NCBI RefSeq assembly: GCF_040183065.1
Contig: NC_091124.1
Span: forward strand, 94,816,501-94,880,500
Direction: 5' to 3'
Length of the DNA stretch: 64,000 nucleotides
Source: Periplaneta americana
Taxonomy: Eukaryota; Arthropoda; Insecta; Blattodea; Blattidae
Positions 1 to 12,104 of the stretch are shown here, piece after piece (position 1 is the first letter of the stretch; every line of letters begins with the position of its first letter). The position numbers and the translations under genes are program-made. A model generated the notes under the pieces. It saw only the letters and a list, made by a program, of their open reading frames with translations. It did not search any database and had not been told where the DNA came from.

Positions 1-1290
1 GTAAAACCTAAATAAATAATATAAAAAATGTTAAAAGAAAACAGGATTTTTGAGATGGTTACTGTTATTATACATGACGGAAAACAAAATGATTTTAAAG
101 AGTTACTTTCTATTACGAATTTATATGCTCCTAACATTGGCACTTTACAAACTGTAACATCCACTTCACAATTATGATAGTATCGCTATTCGCGTGAGTG
201 TATTTCATATTTTATGTTTTATTTATAACCTTTCATTCATACAGGAAAAACCCTTTTTTGTAATATGGTATGCAAAGAAGGTGAGAACTTAGCTGGGATC
301 AAATAACAAGATTGGAAAAATAAAAATAAAACATCCTTCATAAATGGTTATCAACATTATCGAGCAAATTCTAGAAAGACCATCGCGAACATAGTGGGCC
401 TAATACTTCCCTATTGGGTAGCATATGGAGGTGTCAGGAGTTGCTTTGAAGTTACTTAACATCCCAGCACCTTCAAGCCAACTTGAAAGACGTTTCTCTA
501 GTTGGTCTTTTCTATGATATTCCGTACTGCAAGAAACCGGCTTAGCTTCGAACGTAGCAAGAAGCTTCTATAGATATATTACATATTTAAGTTACAACAC
601 CATACCAGTGATTAATTTTAGTGTGATTAATGGTGTGTGACAGTGATAGTGCCAGTTGAGAAATTTAAAGTGCACAACACATTTTTTTTGGAAGTTAAAT
701 TAACAATATAGAATTAACCAGTGATATTTTCAGGGTTGAAAGAAAATCAGTTATGTTCTGAAATAAGTACCGTAGTTAAATGTTGTGTTGAATCAGCAGT
801 TTTTTTAATTATTTAATGTGGTGGAGTTAAGCCCATCAGGCCTTCTTTACCATATCATCAGAAATACAAAAAAGAAACAAATAAAGTGAGAAGAAAATAA
901 GGAAGATAAATAAAAGCACAAATAGAAAAAAAAAAACACAAATGAGGAAAGAAAGGAGGGGAAAAATACAAATACAAAGATCATGACTACAATATGTACG
1001 AAAAAGTAATAATTAATGTACCCACAGGGTAATATGGGGACATCATTTTATTTTTACTAACATTTCTAATATTAACCTGGCTATACCTATGGATTAACGG
1101 TTGAGAACCGAAAACACGCTTGCTACCCACTTCCACGACTGGAGTTCGATGATACTGGCGTAAAATACAAACAAATCACTTTACTAGGTATGAGAGGGAA
1201 GAAAAGTAGTTCATCCATTTACGTAAACTAGGAAATATCGCAATTTTGAGTTTAATAATTTTCATTAGTAATTATATGTAATAAATTTTC
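1..1290. other. No gene recognised; AT-rich repeat-like DNA
   Basis: No convincing open frame, RNA gene or paired repeat was found. An A-rich, purine-biased stretch lies around 850-1000. Short motifs around 440-560 could be relics of a transposon coding region, but no frame supports this. Confidence 0.5.
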
Positions 1291-1477
1291 AGAATGGCGA
1301 ATAAGATACAACTTTGAACTTTACCAACTATATAAGTCCCCTGATGTGGTTACAGTCATTAAAATATCAAGATTAAGATGGGCAGGACATGTGCAAAAGA
1401 TGGCAGATCATGAGATACCCAAGAAAGTTATGGGGAATAAATTTGAAGGAAAAAGGAGTGTAGGACGACCAAGACTG
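1291..1477 (+). mobile_element. 187-bp internal copy of the RTE-like LINE at 3948-4134
   Basis: This segment matches 3948-4134 base for base in length, with one difference noticed (aaaagatgg here, aaaggatgg there). It encodes the post-RT region with the motif RLRWAGHVQ. Both ends fall inside the parent ORF, so it is not a normal 5'-truncated LINE insertion: there is no 3' tail or GAT repeat. The base run just before it reads ttttcag, like a splice acceptor. A recent partial duplication, template switch or gene conversion would explain the near identity. Confidence 0.85.
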
Positions 1478-3327
1478 AAAATTTATTATATATAATTATT
1501 AATTCTATTCTCACTTTTCTGAACCAACATGTCTTTCAAATTTTCATTAGGTTTTTCTTTAATCAAAATACAGTACTGTATTAACAATAAGTGTTTTTAC
1601 TCACGAACTGAGCTATCCATTCGGACGTATTCATTATGCAGTGTATATTTTACTGTTACAGCACATTAGCTTACAATTTAAAGAATGAAGTTAAATTGAA
1701 AAATAATCATAATATGGATATTTAAACACATTTTTGAAAATGGTGGCCGTTCATTTCGATACAGGCTCCAGTTCTTTTGTGCATATTATCGTACTATAGA
1801 CTAGCATAGGCCTACCTAATTCCAATTACCAGTTTCGTCCTTCGTACTAGTAACTCATGTTGAAATATTTCTGTACCTACTCTATAAAAGAGTACCTTAC
1901 GTATTGTAAATTCAATCTTCACTTCTGCCCGATCCGAAAAGATAAAATTACTCAGACATGCTATCTACTGTCCGTCCAAGTGGTTTTGTCGCAGGATCGT
2001 AGAAAGGCGGGAAATCACGTGACAGTTAATTACTTAACGAGACCCTTTTACTTAAGTTATTTTTAACAGTTGTGTAATATTACGTAGACGTCCAATTCTT
2101 AACAGAAATTAATGTTTTCAGAAAAGAACTAAGACAGCCCAACCACTAGCCTTTACAGAGGGGCGAACAGGAGCGGGTGGGGGAAACTGGGATGCGACGT
2201 AGGCAAACGGACGACAGTACCTGTGCGAAAATATGGTTGAATATTGAAAACTCTTTCGTCACTGGAAAACGCGAACATATTTCTGGAACGTACTGTACTC
2301 ACTAACTCAATACTGTTTATTATGACCGTAAGGCGACTTTGACTGCATACGCGGCCTTGGTTCTGTCTGGAGGACGATTGGAAGTTTACTAGTAGTGGAA
2401 GGTTGAGTGATGTACATTAAGAAACTCAGGTACAATAAAAATTGAAGTAAAAATGAAATAATGTCCCTGTATATTAATAGTGATTAAAGAAAATGACTGA
2501 ACATCTAAGTTTGTACAAATTTCAAGAGAAACAAAACAGAACTAATTTCGGAACATTTACAATAATTATAATTAAAACACTCAGTTTCCTGCATCATATT
2601 CTACTGAGTAAGAAATGTCTACTAAGTTATTTTTTAATACTGTTTAATTTCGATAGCATCTGATGTCACTAGGTAGAGTATTCCACGCGCGTGATAGCGA
2701 GATAGTGAATGATGAATACGTGGATATTTTGCGTGCGTGTGTAGGGTATCTGAAGATATTGAAGCGGGAGGCAAAGTAGATAGGTTATAGGTTAAAAGGA
2801 CTTTGAAAAGAAGAACTTCTACGTTTATTAAACCAAAGTCAGTCTAGAGTTTTGAAGGATGGGTTAAGGTTGTCAGTGCGATGGACAGCGCAGACGAAGC
2901 GAACACAAGAATTATGAACACGTAATCTTTGCGACTGGTTGACATTGAGGTCGGTCAGTAGAAAATCACAGTAATGAAAATGGGGCATTACTAGTGTTTA
3001 TACTAGTTATTTTTTGAGTGGTGGCGAGAAAAAAAAATTAATGCTGTTTAAGAAATGAATTAAAGAAATCATTTTCTGGTAATGTGAGTTGTTTGGGTGT
3101 TACAATTTAAATACGTGTCGAAGTAAACTCCAAAAGGGATTATTGTGCCGTTTAATTTTACTAGAAGAGAAGGAGTAATTTTGCATAATAGACGTTGATG
3201 TCCCTTAGCATTGCTTGTGATTTTCCTGCATTGATAGTTAGTCGAAGGTGAGACTAGTTAAAACATGCATGGATGACAGTCAGTGTCAAATAAAGATCCA
3301 ATCTGAACTATCAGATTTATTCAAACA
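1478..3327. other. No gene recognised
   Basis: Only short open frames occur (for example 1857-2066), with no recognisable motif. One TAGGCCTA octamer is at 1807. The stretch around 2690-3290 has no family I can name. Confidence 0.45.
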
Positions 3328-4264
3328 ACTAAGGGTCTAAGACAGGGCGACTCACTAGCGTGTCTTTTATTTAATATTGCCCTTGAAAAAGTGATAAGGG
3401 ATGCAGATATACAAACTAGAAGTACAATAATCTACAAATCATCCCAAATACTGGCCTATGCTGATGATATAGATATCATTGGTCGATCTGTGGAGAATGT
3501 TAAGAGAACATCTACTGCTTTAGAAACAGCAGCCCAAAAAATGGGGCTGTAAATTAACGAACAGAAGACTAAGTACATGATTGTTGGATGTAAAAAACAA
3601 AAAAGGGACTTGACAACAACAACCCATTTAAAAATTAATCAATATAAATTTCAGAGGGTCTCTAGTTTTGTATATCTGGGCTCCTTAATCAATGACACTA
3701 ATGATATTAGTGAAGAAATTGATAGAAGAATTCAAAATTCCAATAAAGCATATTTTGGATTATTGAGGCACTTTAACTCAAGACTTCTTACAAGGGAAAC
3801 AAAATGCAATATTTATAATGTTTTGGTAAAACCTGTATTAACATATGGCAGTGAAACGTGGACCCTCTCAAAGACTCATATGTCAAGATTGAGATCCTTT
3901 GAAACCAAAATTCTAAGGAAGATATATGGCCCAATATGTGATAATGGAGAATGGCGAATAAGATACAACTTTGAACTTTACCAACTATATAAGTCCCCTG
4001 ATGTGGTTACAGTCATTAAAATATCAAGATTAAGATGGGCAGGACATGTGCAAAGGATGGCAGATCATGAGATACCCAAGAAAGTTATGGGGAATAAATT
4101 TGAAGGAAAAAGGAGTGTAGGACGACCAAGACTGCGATGGATGGATGGAGTGTTAGAGGATCTAAAGAAAGTGGGAATTAAAGAATGGTGGTTGGTTGCC
4201 AGGGACAGAGATGCATGGAAGAGAGTTCTAAGGGAGGCCGAGGCTCAAATTGGGCTGTAGCGTC

Positions 4265-4300
<36 letters not shown>
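3328..4300 (+). mobile_element. RTE-like non-LTR retrotransposon, 3' half of ORF with microsatellite tail
   Basis: One frame runs from about 3328 to the stop at 4258-4260, broken by a single TAA at 3550-3552. In order it shows the RT palm motif KGLRQGDSLACLLFN, the catalytic YADD box (about 3460), the post-RT block YLGSLINDTNDISEEI, the conserved VLTYGSETWTL, and the C-terminal RLRWAGHVQRM and GRPRLRWMDGV blocks. These are typical of RTE-clade elements. The ORF ends directly at a (GAT)n run, as in RTE elements whose 3' end is a short microsatellite. The 5' half (endonuclease and RT fingers) is missing, so this is a 5'-truncated, nearly intact recent copy. The single stop suggests young age. 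Confidence 0.85.
4264..4300 (+). repeat. (GAT)n microsatellite, LINE 3' tail
   Basis: About 12 GAT units follow the LINE stop codon directly. On the minus strand it encodes a poly-His frame, which is an artefact. Confidence 0.95.
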
Positions 4301-5953
4301 AGTCGTAACATTCTGATCCATAGAGATATAAATTCAAGATACTCATTAAGTTTGCGTATTGCGTCATTGAGTGAGACTTAAAAATCGTCGGCTTAAAGGT
4401 GGTATTTGCAGTGTTGCTGAGTCGAAGGGATATCATTTGCGTAAATATTGAATATAGTAGCTCCAAGTGCAGATCATTGTATAATTTCAGCATCAGCGAT
4501 ACGCGAAGAGGAAATTCGACTTCTAATGGATACTCACTACGTTCGCTAAGGTGAGAGTAGAACCAAGAAACTGTTCTGTCTACTCAGTAGCAGGAAATAA
4601 CGATATGTGTTAATATTTAATTTGCAAGTAAACCTTCCATTTTTTATTAAAACCTGCAAAGGAATAAATCATTCCTTATCAGTTTCTCTAAAGATAATAG
4701 TAAAATTCAGAATCGTACGGATAGTACTTATCGCGTAAAACAGTGTTAGCATTTAGGGAGAAATTATTTTTTTTCTGAGAAAAGTATTCATTTGGATTAA
4801 TATGGTATTATAATTTTTTGCAATACTCTCGAGGAACAAGTTATTAAAATCTACTAAGTTATATTAATTTCATTGTCTCTGAGTGCTTGTATGTGTGTGT
4901 AAGGCGTGAGGCATGAGATCCGTATTTGCTACTTCTCTCACTTCAGCGGCTCGTTGAAATGTTATGACAGGTTAATGTGCGTTATTTCTCAGCTGTCTTA
5001 CAAGGATTGTTTATTTGTGATCTAAAACAATTCTTTTTACTCCGAAGACCTTAAAAACATCCCCATCATTGTGATATGGACTGAACTTATTAATTAAATT
5101 ATCATCGTACCATATTTTTTCCATACGTCTGCGGCTGGTGCATCGCACTATCATTTGTTGTCACACTCGGTGATCTTTGAACTCGACAGAGTTACCGAAG
5201 TCTCGTTTGACAATATCTCAGCAGCCAGTTTCCAGTGTACAACGGAAGAATTGGACCTCTCCTATTCTCTTTGACGACGTAGAATAACTGTCTGTTGTCC
5301 TACATGGAGGGACATCTTGGTGGGATTTAGGTTCTCTGTTGGAGATTTAAAAGAAGAGGTCCGTTGTGTCTTCAAGGCTTCCAAAATACTCAGGAGACGA
5401 ATCCAATTTATGTTTGGAAAGTGACCGTCAACAAACCGAGAAGTTAGACAGTGAGGACTGCAATGACATGAGTGCGTACTGTAAGTTATCTATTTTATTG
5501 ACAAATTCGTTAATTTTGCAATCTCCTCGAATTCAATAAAGTTTTGAATTGATTTTTGCATTTCATTATTTTGTAACGCAACATGTAAACATTTCTGATC
5601 ATGACTTTGGTCTCCCTTCGCAGTCAATGTTGTTCTTGGTTTCACAAGTAAAGAACCTTCGTTGCAGGGTTGGGTTCAGGAAGCCATAAATCTGAGTGAA
5701 ACGCTCCCGCGATTAGTGAAACCGTGAACAAAGATACTGCCAGAAGACGGCCGAGAATTCTGTATTGTGAATTTTCCATTTTTGAAAGAATACCCCTACC
5801 ACAGCATTACGGTTCAGTTGTGTCTTAGTAACAGCGCGTTGTGGGTCTCAGCAGTATGATAGTGAATTTACAATGTTTAATTTCTTTCGACCGTGGATAA
5901 ACTATAATAAAAGTGAAGTGCCTCTACAGCCACAACCAGGGCCTTCTTCTGAA
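4301..5953. other. No gene recognised
   Basis: No supported coding region. The part nearest 5954 is probably 5' flank or UTR of the transposon that follows. Confidence 0.4.
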
Positions 5954-6533
5954 ATGACGCCGTCTAAACGTAAGAATTGTAATAAATCGTCAATAGGAAA
6001 GGGGACGAAGTTATGAAAAAGTTTACTTATAGTACAAAATGCTAAGAACTTTATTAGAAGAATAATTCAAAATGGTGGAGTTTTGAAAGGGAGGAATATT
6101 AATCAATTGGTGGAAGACACGACAGGCCTTAGTTTAAGCAGTATAAAGACAATATCAAATATTGAAGATCCATCTACGTATCACACTCCGAACAAAAAAA
6201 AGGAAGAAAGGGAAGCCGTCCTTTTGAAAAAAATAGATGATTTTAGACACGATCTTGTGCGACGAACAGTGTACGAGTGCTACAAAAGCGGGATGTTACC
6301 CACAGTAGAGTCCGTAACGCATTCTATGCGGGAGAAAACTAGTGGCACTGACTACGAATTTCTTTATGGCAAAAGTGCTGTTCGTAGATTACTCCGAAGT
6401 ATAGGGTTTTTACATAAGACGGTGCAAAGAAAACCCACTAGAGCTGAAGCCAGTAACATCATTGCCTGGTGGTACTCGTATCTTGAACAGATAAGAATTG
6501 CGTTTACAAGGCTACAATGATGTGTATTTAGAC

Positions 6534-7386
6534 CATACCTGCACAAACAGCGCTCAACGAGCGCGCGCGCTCCTCAGGAGCGGGAGAGCTGTGTTTACCG
6601 CTCGCCGAAACGGAGAGGAAGATACGTCAGAATGACATAGACTTACTATAAGTAGATGAGAGGGAAACGACCACTCAGTTATCTAGTGGAGTGCAGTGTG
6701 TAGGCCTATTCTCAGTAACTGTTTCACGTTGCTCAGCTACTGCTACAGTACAGTATGGAGGAATTTAAAAGACGGAACATAACATTTAACGATTTACAGC
6801 TCGAACTTATTCAACTTCAATGTGACCTAGGGCAAAGATCGTTTGAATAATACTACTAGCCTGGTTGAGTTTTACAAAACTAAACATTAGCAATAATATC
6901 CACGACTACACAGGCTGGCTGTGAAAATGATTGCTATGTTTGGCTCAATATCTATATTTGTGAGCAACTGTTTTCGATTATCAACTTTAATAAAGGCAGG
7001 CATCGAACATCTGTAACTGATGTTTCATTACGATCAGTAGGCTACTGTTCCTTTCAGCTGCCAACAGCATAAAACCTCGTTTTGATGTACTGATAAATAA
7101 AAATATAACAAACTGGTATTGTACATTTAAGTAGCTATATAATTTCTATTAGTTCTGTAAAATAAATATTTATTTATTAATTAATAATAGTCCAAGATAG
7201 TTTTGCAAACAATGAACGGGAATTCATTTAATAAACACTCTTACTAGCACTATATTTCCTTTTGTGTATATTTTGTACGAGATCACCCCTTCTTCCAGTC
7301 CACCCTTATACAGAGCGCAGCTAATATCTGCATTCCGCTCATGAGCTGTAAACCGGCTCGGAGAGCGCAAATCTTGTGCAGGCCTG
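6534..7386. mobile_element. hAT-type insertion with 8-bp target duplication (element A)
   Basis: Perfect 8-bp duplications (atttagac) sit at 6526-6533 and 7387-7394. The ends are imperfect inverted repeats: the left begins catacctgcacaaac, and the right end reversed begins caggcctgcacaag. Removing the insert plus one duplication restores the frame of the host transposase across its DETW motif. Inside, 6755-6890 encodes a plus-strand remnant (NDLQLELIQLQCD, then SLVEFYKTKH after a frameshift). It resembles the C-terminal dimerisation region of hAT transposases of the GTF2IRD2/ZBED-related group. About 850 bp, so internally deleted and non-autonomous. Confidence 0.85.
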
Positions 7387-7548
7387 ATTTAGACGAAACC
7401 TGGTACGACAGTCATATTGTGTCGCATGAAAAACTACACAGAATAATGTTATTGTGCACTGTGGGGGGGGGGGGGCGTTTCGGTTTCATAGATGATGCTC
7501 TAGCTCCTACTCACAAGAAAATGGGCAGATACACCTACAGATTATGAG

Positions 7549-8501
7549 CAAAGCTCGGAGCTTGGGGACTTGTGTGTCGTGTACATGAGTAAGGTTACAG
7601 GTACAACGTACACAAAGCTCACGCTGCAAGCTCTCAGGGACAGTCATATGTACTAAGAAAGTGGTCACATCGAAGGACAGGAAGACGGACGAAGAAACTG
7701 TGTCATGCCAAAGCCAATGATATTCAGAGAATTACAGGTAAACGGCCTGTTCGAGGAATTGGACAATACGTGTTATTCGAATGGGTATATTATAGAAGTT
7801 AGAAAATACATTTCTTTAAATTTTAGGTATAAAATTTCTTGGAGGAATTCGGAGGAGATACATTATTTTCTTCGAATGGAGAGTTTATATTTTGTAAATT
7901 GTGCGACACAAAGCTAGACGCTGGAAACGGGCATTCATTGAAAGATTAAATTGGTGGGAAATTTGTCCGTAGCCATGGCTCAAGTCGTAGAAAACCTGCC
8001 CCAGTAGTGACCTACAAATTGAAAACTATTTTCGAGAAAAATGTAGGATATACTTATCTTTCTCAGATACGAAATCAGCTAGCAACAGCTGAAAATCGAA
8101 CAGAGAACAGTGACAGTGAAAACATTCAGTATTTTAAGTTTGCTTCCGTCACTTCATGTGACGTGGAAGTAAGTTTTTTTTCGTTTCAAATCATATTTAA
8201 CTAACAGGCGAAGAAGTTATGGGTTCGGAAAGCTTCAAATGTACGTAGTCATACACTGTAATAAAATGTGCAGAGCAGAACAGTAAATTTGATATATTGC
8301 TCATGTTTATTTTTATTATATATATGCTACAAAATTACGTATTTCAACCTACCATAATACTACTAATATATTGTTCCAGCCAGAAACCACTTTTATAGCA
8401 GACCTGACAGTACCTCCGTGCTGGAAGCGGCAGTTTGTTGACATTGAAGTCCGGTCGTTTAGCCACGTGCAAAGACACAAGTCCCCAAGTTCCGAGCTTT
8501 G
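7549..8501. mobile_element. hAT-type insertion with 8-bp target duplication (element B)
   Basis: Perfect 8-bp duplications (attatgag) occur at 7541-7548 and 8502-8509. The terminal inverted repeats are about 26 bp with one mismatch, beginning caaagctcggagcttgggga on the left. The interior encodes a plus-strand zinc-finger-like piece, FSSNGEFIFCKLCDTKL (about 7860-7920), resembling the N-terminal finger of hAT-derived CGGBP1-like proteins. It is followed after a stop by a frame reaching about 8200. No full transposase is left. Two independent hAT insertions within 2 kb of one host transposon make this a nested cluster. Confidence 0.85.
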
Positions 8502-8798
8502 ATTATGAGACAAAACTCTGGAGTGGTTCGAAAATAGTGTCCTGAAAATGCTACAGGAACCCTCTGTAATAGTATGTGACAATGCACCTTATCACAGTTT
8601 TCAGTGTTACTTTTGTGTAGCAAATAACTTATAACAGAACCTAATCTTGTTTACCAAATTAGTTAGGACTAGCCTATAGCATATACAGTAGACTAAACAT
8701 AAATATTTCAATGCACGATGGCACAAAAACAGATATTGTTTACTTTTCTTAGTCTAATGACAGGCATGCTAACCATTCGATGATCGGTGATGACCTGT

Positions 8799-8862
<64 letters not shown>

Positions 8863-8900
8863 TATCTTATTATTATTAATAAAATAATCTAATAATAATA

Positions 8901-8978
<78 letters not shown>
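8799..8978. repeat. Palindromic (TAA)n/(TTA)n microsatellite pair
   Basis: A (TAA)n run at about 8801-8860 is followed by a short spacer and a (TTA)n run at about 8902-8978. The two runs are reverse complements, so the locus can fold into a hairpin of roughly 60-75 bp per arm. Frames across it (poly-Asn, poly-Tyr) are artefacts. Confidence 0.95.
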
Positions 8979-8980
<2 letters not shown>

Positions 8981-9144
8981 TGAAAAGAATCCAACCAGTT
9001 GTAAAAGAAAATACATTTAAAGAGTCCAGCCAAGAGCAAACGTGGCAATAGCTGGAAGTTTTAGCAAGACAACTTCCCCTAACTGGCCTGTCAAAATTCT
9101 GTTCTCTTGCTTGCCGAGTTATCCAGGTTAGATTAATTTTTTAC

Positions 9145-9400
9145 TACATTCGTCCACCGCTGTGGAGTAACGATTAGCATATCTGACCGTGAAATGAGCA
9201 GGCTTGTTCAAGACCTGGTTGGATAAGTTACTTGGTGGAAGTTTCTTCCGGGGGTTTCCCTCAAACAATTAACAGAAAATGCTGGGTAACTCTCGGTGCT
9301 GGATCCTGGATTCATTTCGCTGGCGTTATCACCATCATCTCACTCAGACGATAGATAACCATCGCAGATGATAAAGCGTAGTAAAATAATCCAATAAAAA
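9145..9400 (+). mobile_element. tRNA-derived SINE, family 1, degenerate
   Basis: The head carries a tRNA-like A-box region (gctgtggagtaacgattagc) and a decayed B-box (gttcaagacc). The family body follows (aagttacttggtggaag, ccgggggtttccctca, tgctgggtaactctcggtgctgg) and the tail motif gataaagcgtagtaaaataa. It aligns along its length with copies at 14486-14746 and 20914-21172 but is more diverged. Confidence 0.8.
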
Positions 9401-10382
9401 TTACTACTTCCTATTAGATTCCGAGTATTTTCGCGGAGCTCTTACATACAGTATTTAAGCTATATTTGCTAACTGAGGCATTGTTAGCTGCTTATAACTA
9501 AACTTCGAAGTTCAGGTCCCGATAGAGAAGATACAGGTTAACTGATAGCGGAGTGTTGGACGGAGGTGGGGGAACAGGCTAGGGCTTGTTTACTTTTTCC
9601 TGTCTGGTTGGAGGTTTCGTACGTACTAGCACTGAAGCTGGAACAGTTGGGACTATGTGAAGTCATTGCGATGTCGAAAACGAAATTCAATTGGAACAAA
9701 TTTTTAAATATACATTATTAAATTTCTGCTACAAGAAAACTTACAGTAGAAATAAGTAATTTTATTTGAAACGACAAAATGCGACGCAATTGCTGAAATA
9801 GAACACAGCCTTAATTATGGACTAAAATGTAAGACATGATTTTTAAACTACCGGTATCTATATTTAAAAATTATACCGTATAAATACAAATAAGAAATAG
9901 AGACATTTAGAATATGTAATTTAAATTAGTATTAATACATTGTTATATTTAACATACTGTATATTTTAAATAATTATCTTGTGGTATCGGTACTTCATTT
10001 TACTTCATGTGATTTATTAGTTTATTCTATTTTGTTATCAAGTTAACCTACAAAACTTTCATTTTGACTTCTTATTAATATTTCATTCTTACTGAATAAA
10101 ATACTTAACTTATTTTCATTTTAAGTATAATATTACCTTCGTTTCTAGGCAACGAGTTTTGCTCATACGGAAGTTAAGTTTATATTAAATAGAACATATT
10201 GATTTTTAAATGTTTTATCTAAATAGTTTCTTTTATAGTAATCTAATTAGTTTCAGACAAGTCTATTTTTGTGATCTATGTTTTATAATTACTGTACAGT
10301 ATTTATGTCGCTTCCTTTCCTTATTGTGTAATTTATGTAGGCCTACAGTTACAAATGGTATGTGTTCTGATATTCTAATAAT

Positions 10383-10385
<3 letters not shown>
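9401..10385. other. No gene recognised
   Basis: AT-rich sequence with TAGGCCTA octamers just downstream at 10338 and 10496. No frame with recognisable content. Confidence 0.45.

Positions 10386-10433
<48 letters not shown>
10386..10433. repeat. (ATT)n microsatellite
   Basis: About 16 uninterrupted ATT units. Confidence 0.95.
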
Positions 10434-10709
10434 GTCTATTATTATAATTGTTATAAAGTACCTTTGTAAATATTATTACCCTGTATAACTGTTTATAGGC
10501 CTAACAATTGTTACGTTCTTACAACCTAGCGACGATAATGCGATGTATTCCGACCAACCTAATATTTACGTTTGTCCTTCAGGCGAACATTTAATTTTTT
10601 CCTTACTTGGAATATATTGCTCCATTCAACTAACATGATGTGTGTATGAGTGGAGGGTCTATCTTGCCAGCTGCTTTGTAAACACTGTATTATTCTGTCT
10701 GTACTTAAC

Positions 10710-11050
10710 TTAAGGGGACACTCAACTATGTTTTGGAACTTTTTTCCTATTTGACCAATCTTTTTCAAATTTGGAGAAAAAGTTTAATATACACAACGAA
10801 AGTAACATGCAAAATCTCAGCTCATTAGATCCAATACTTTTCAAAATAAAAAATATTTCAATTTTTAATCAATAATTAATTGAAATATCACTTTTATTTT
10901 TGGGCTTTGTGCATTTGACTGTGACTTTTCAATGAATAGGGGAAGAATTCTGCCTATTGGTTTAGTTCTGTCACGTAAATTAGTGTAGAAATTTAATTTT
11001 TCATTTCTATGACACTTTTTCTCCAATTTTTGAGTTGAGTGTCCCCTTAA
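10710..11050. mobile_element. Short inverted-repeat element (MITE)
   Basis: The ends are exact 17-bp inverted repeats, ttaaggggacactcaac and its complement gttgagtgtccccttaa. The 341-bp interior is AT-rich and non-coding, with the subterminal motifs tttggagaaaaag and ctttttctccaa also complementary. The ends include TTAA, which could be target site or part of the repeat. Confidence 0.8.
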
Positions 11051-11275
11051 GAGTAAATGCTCCTCAACTTCGAACTCTACTTATAATATTACCTTATAAA
11101 GCTATGTGTGCTTTCCTCAGTAGAGTCGTTGCGTCGAGTTTGAGATTTTCTGTTCTTGTACGCAGTTTGGTTTTGTATTTACTTTGTCCTGTGACATGTT
11201 ATGAGCTTTTGGTTTAGATTCCCTGTTTCCATGACCTCTCTTCTTGAATTTGAGAAGATGCAATAAATTAATTAC

Positions 11276-11483
11276 GGCGCGCTTCCGAACAGGGGCAGAG
11301 GTATTTCCTCTAAGGTTAGAGCTCAGTTTAGGTGTGTGTGTGTATTAATCGAAAATTAGGGGCTAGAAAATATTGAGAATAGGACGCATGTTTATATGAC
11401 ATTTTTTCGATTAATACACACACACCTAAACTGGGCTCTAACCTTAGGGGAAATGCCTCTGGCCCTGTTCGGAAGCGCGCCCC
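11276..11483. repeat. 208-bp hairpin-type inverted repeat
   Basis: Two arms of about 80 bp are near-perfect reverse complements. The left arm begins ggcgcgcttccgaac and includes ctaaggttagagctcagttt and tgtgtgtgtattaatcgaaaa. The right arm carries the complements and ends gttcggaagcgcgcc. The short loop is at about 11356-11400. It looks like a foldback MITE; no target duplication was resolved. Confidence 0.85.
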
Positions 11484-11714
11484 AAAAAACTTATTTGATA
11501 AAACTTGTTCGCATTGATTTGATCTATTACGTCTGTGAATTAATATAAAACGTTCCCTTACACTCTGTATATATACAGAAGGTTGTTTCCGATCTCTGGA
11601 AATGACTTTGAAAGACGTCATGTGCATCAGGAGTCACACGACTGTTGAACTGTGGCGAGAGGTGATAGACCAGTTGTGAGTGATTTCATAGAGTGCACTG
11701 TGTCTCACAGCAGC

Positions 11715-11966
11715 AATGCCCAAGAAAATCGAACCTTTTGAGAGGGGTACATTACGACCCTTTCCGATGCCAAGTAAGTGAAAATCATAGGAGCCTGCAA
11801 AAAACGTGGTTTCGTTATTTCCAAGAAATGCAGCTTCTGTGTACTCAATAAGATTGGCAAAGCTCGGATAATATTAATTCCAAAGAGGAAAAAGCAAGCA
11901 AATCCACTCCTCGGCACAAGCCACACCCACGAGATGATACAAATCAATCAAATTAGTAATAAATAA
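11715..11966 (+). pseudogene. Tc1/mariner-like transposase N-terminus, fragment
   Basis: An ATG at 11715 opens MPKKIEPFERGTL and stops after 18 codons. The next frame, from about 11778, continues with ACKKRGFVISKKCSFCVLNKIGKAR and ends at 11966. The layout (basic start, then a helix-turn-helix ending in a VLNKIGKAR-like helix) resembles the DNA-binding head of Tc1-like transposases. The catalytic domain is absent. Identification rests on pattern only. Confidence 0.4.
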
Positions 11967-12104
11967 TCGCTATATTTATCCACAGCACTGTCATTAGGGG
12001 GGAAGGGAACTGGCCACCCTACCCCATTAACTTCTGGCCTAATTGCCTCATAAGTGATGCCTTACTGGTGTTACTTTTGAGGTTCAAACCTGTCTTCGGA
12101 TAAT

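Larger units (their letters stand above)
5954..8604 (+). pseudogene. IS630/Tc1-mariner-type transposase, broken by two hAT-type insertions
   Basis: The N-terminal part reads from an ATG at 5954 (MTPSKRKNCNKSS), then shifts frame near 6015 and continues in the frame VQNAKNFIRRIIQNGG through 6510. It contains a helix-turn-helix-like region (VRRTVYECYKSGMLPTVESV and SAVRRLLRSIGFLHKTV). The catalytic core is split: the first Asp motif (YLDETWYDSHIVS) is re-formed when 6534-7386 is skipped. A further core piece (GRFGFIDDALA) lies at about 7470-7510. The second Asp motif (VIVCDNAPYHS) follows the second insertion at about 8560-8600. This motif order matches IS630/Tc1-type DDE transposases common in insect genomes. 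Frameshifts, a poly-G run near 7463 and the insertions make it inactive. The last catalytic residue was not found. Confidence 0.75.

Noticed and set aside
4245..4493. Poly-His open frame
   Set aside because: Antisense translation of the LINE's GAT tail.
8749..9048. Poly-Asn/poly-Tyr open frame
   Set aside because: Translation of the TAA/TTA microsatellite.
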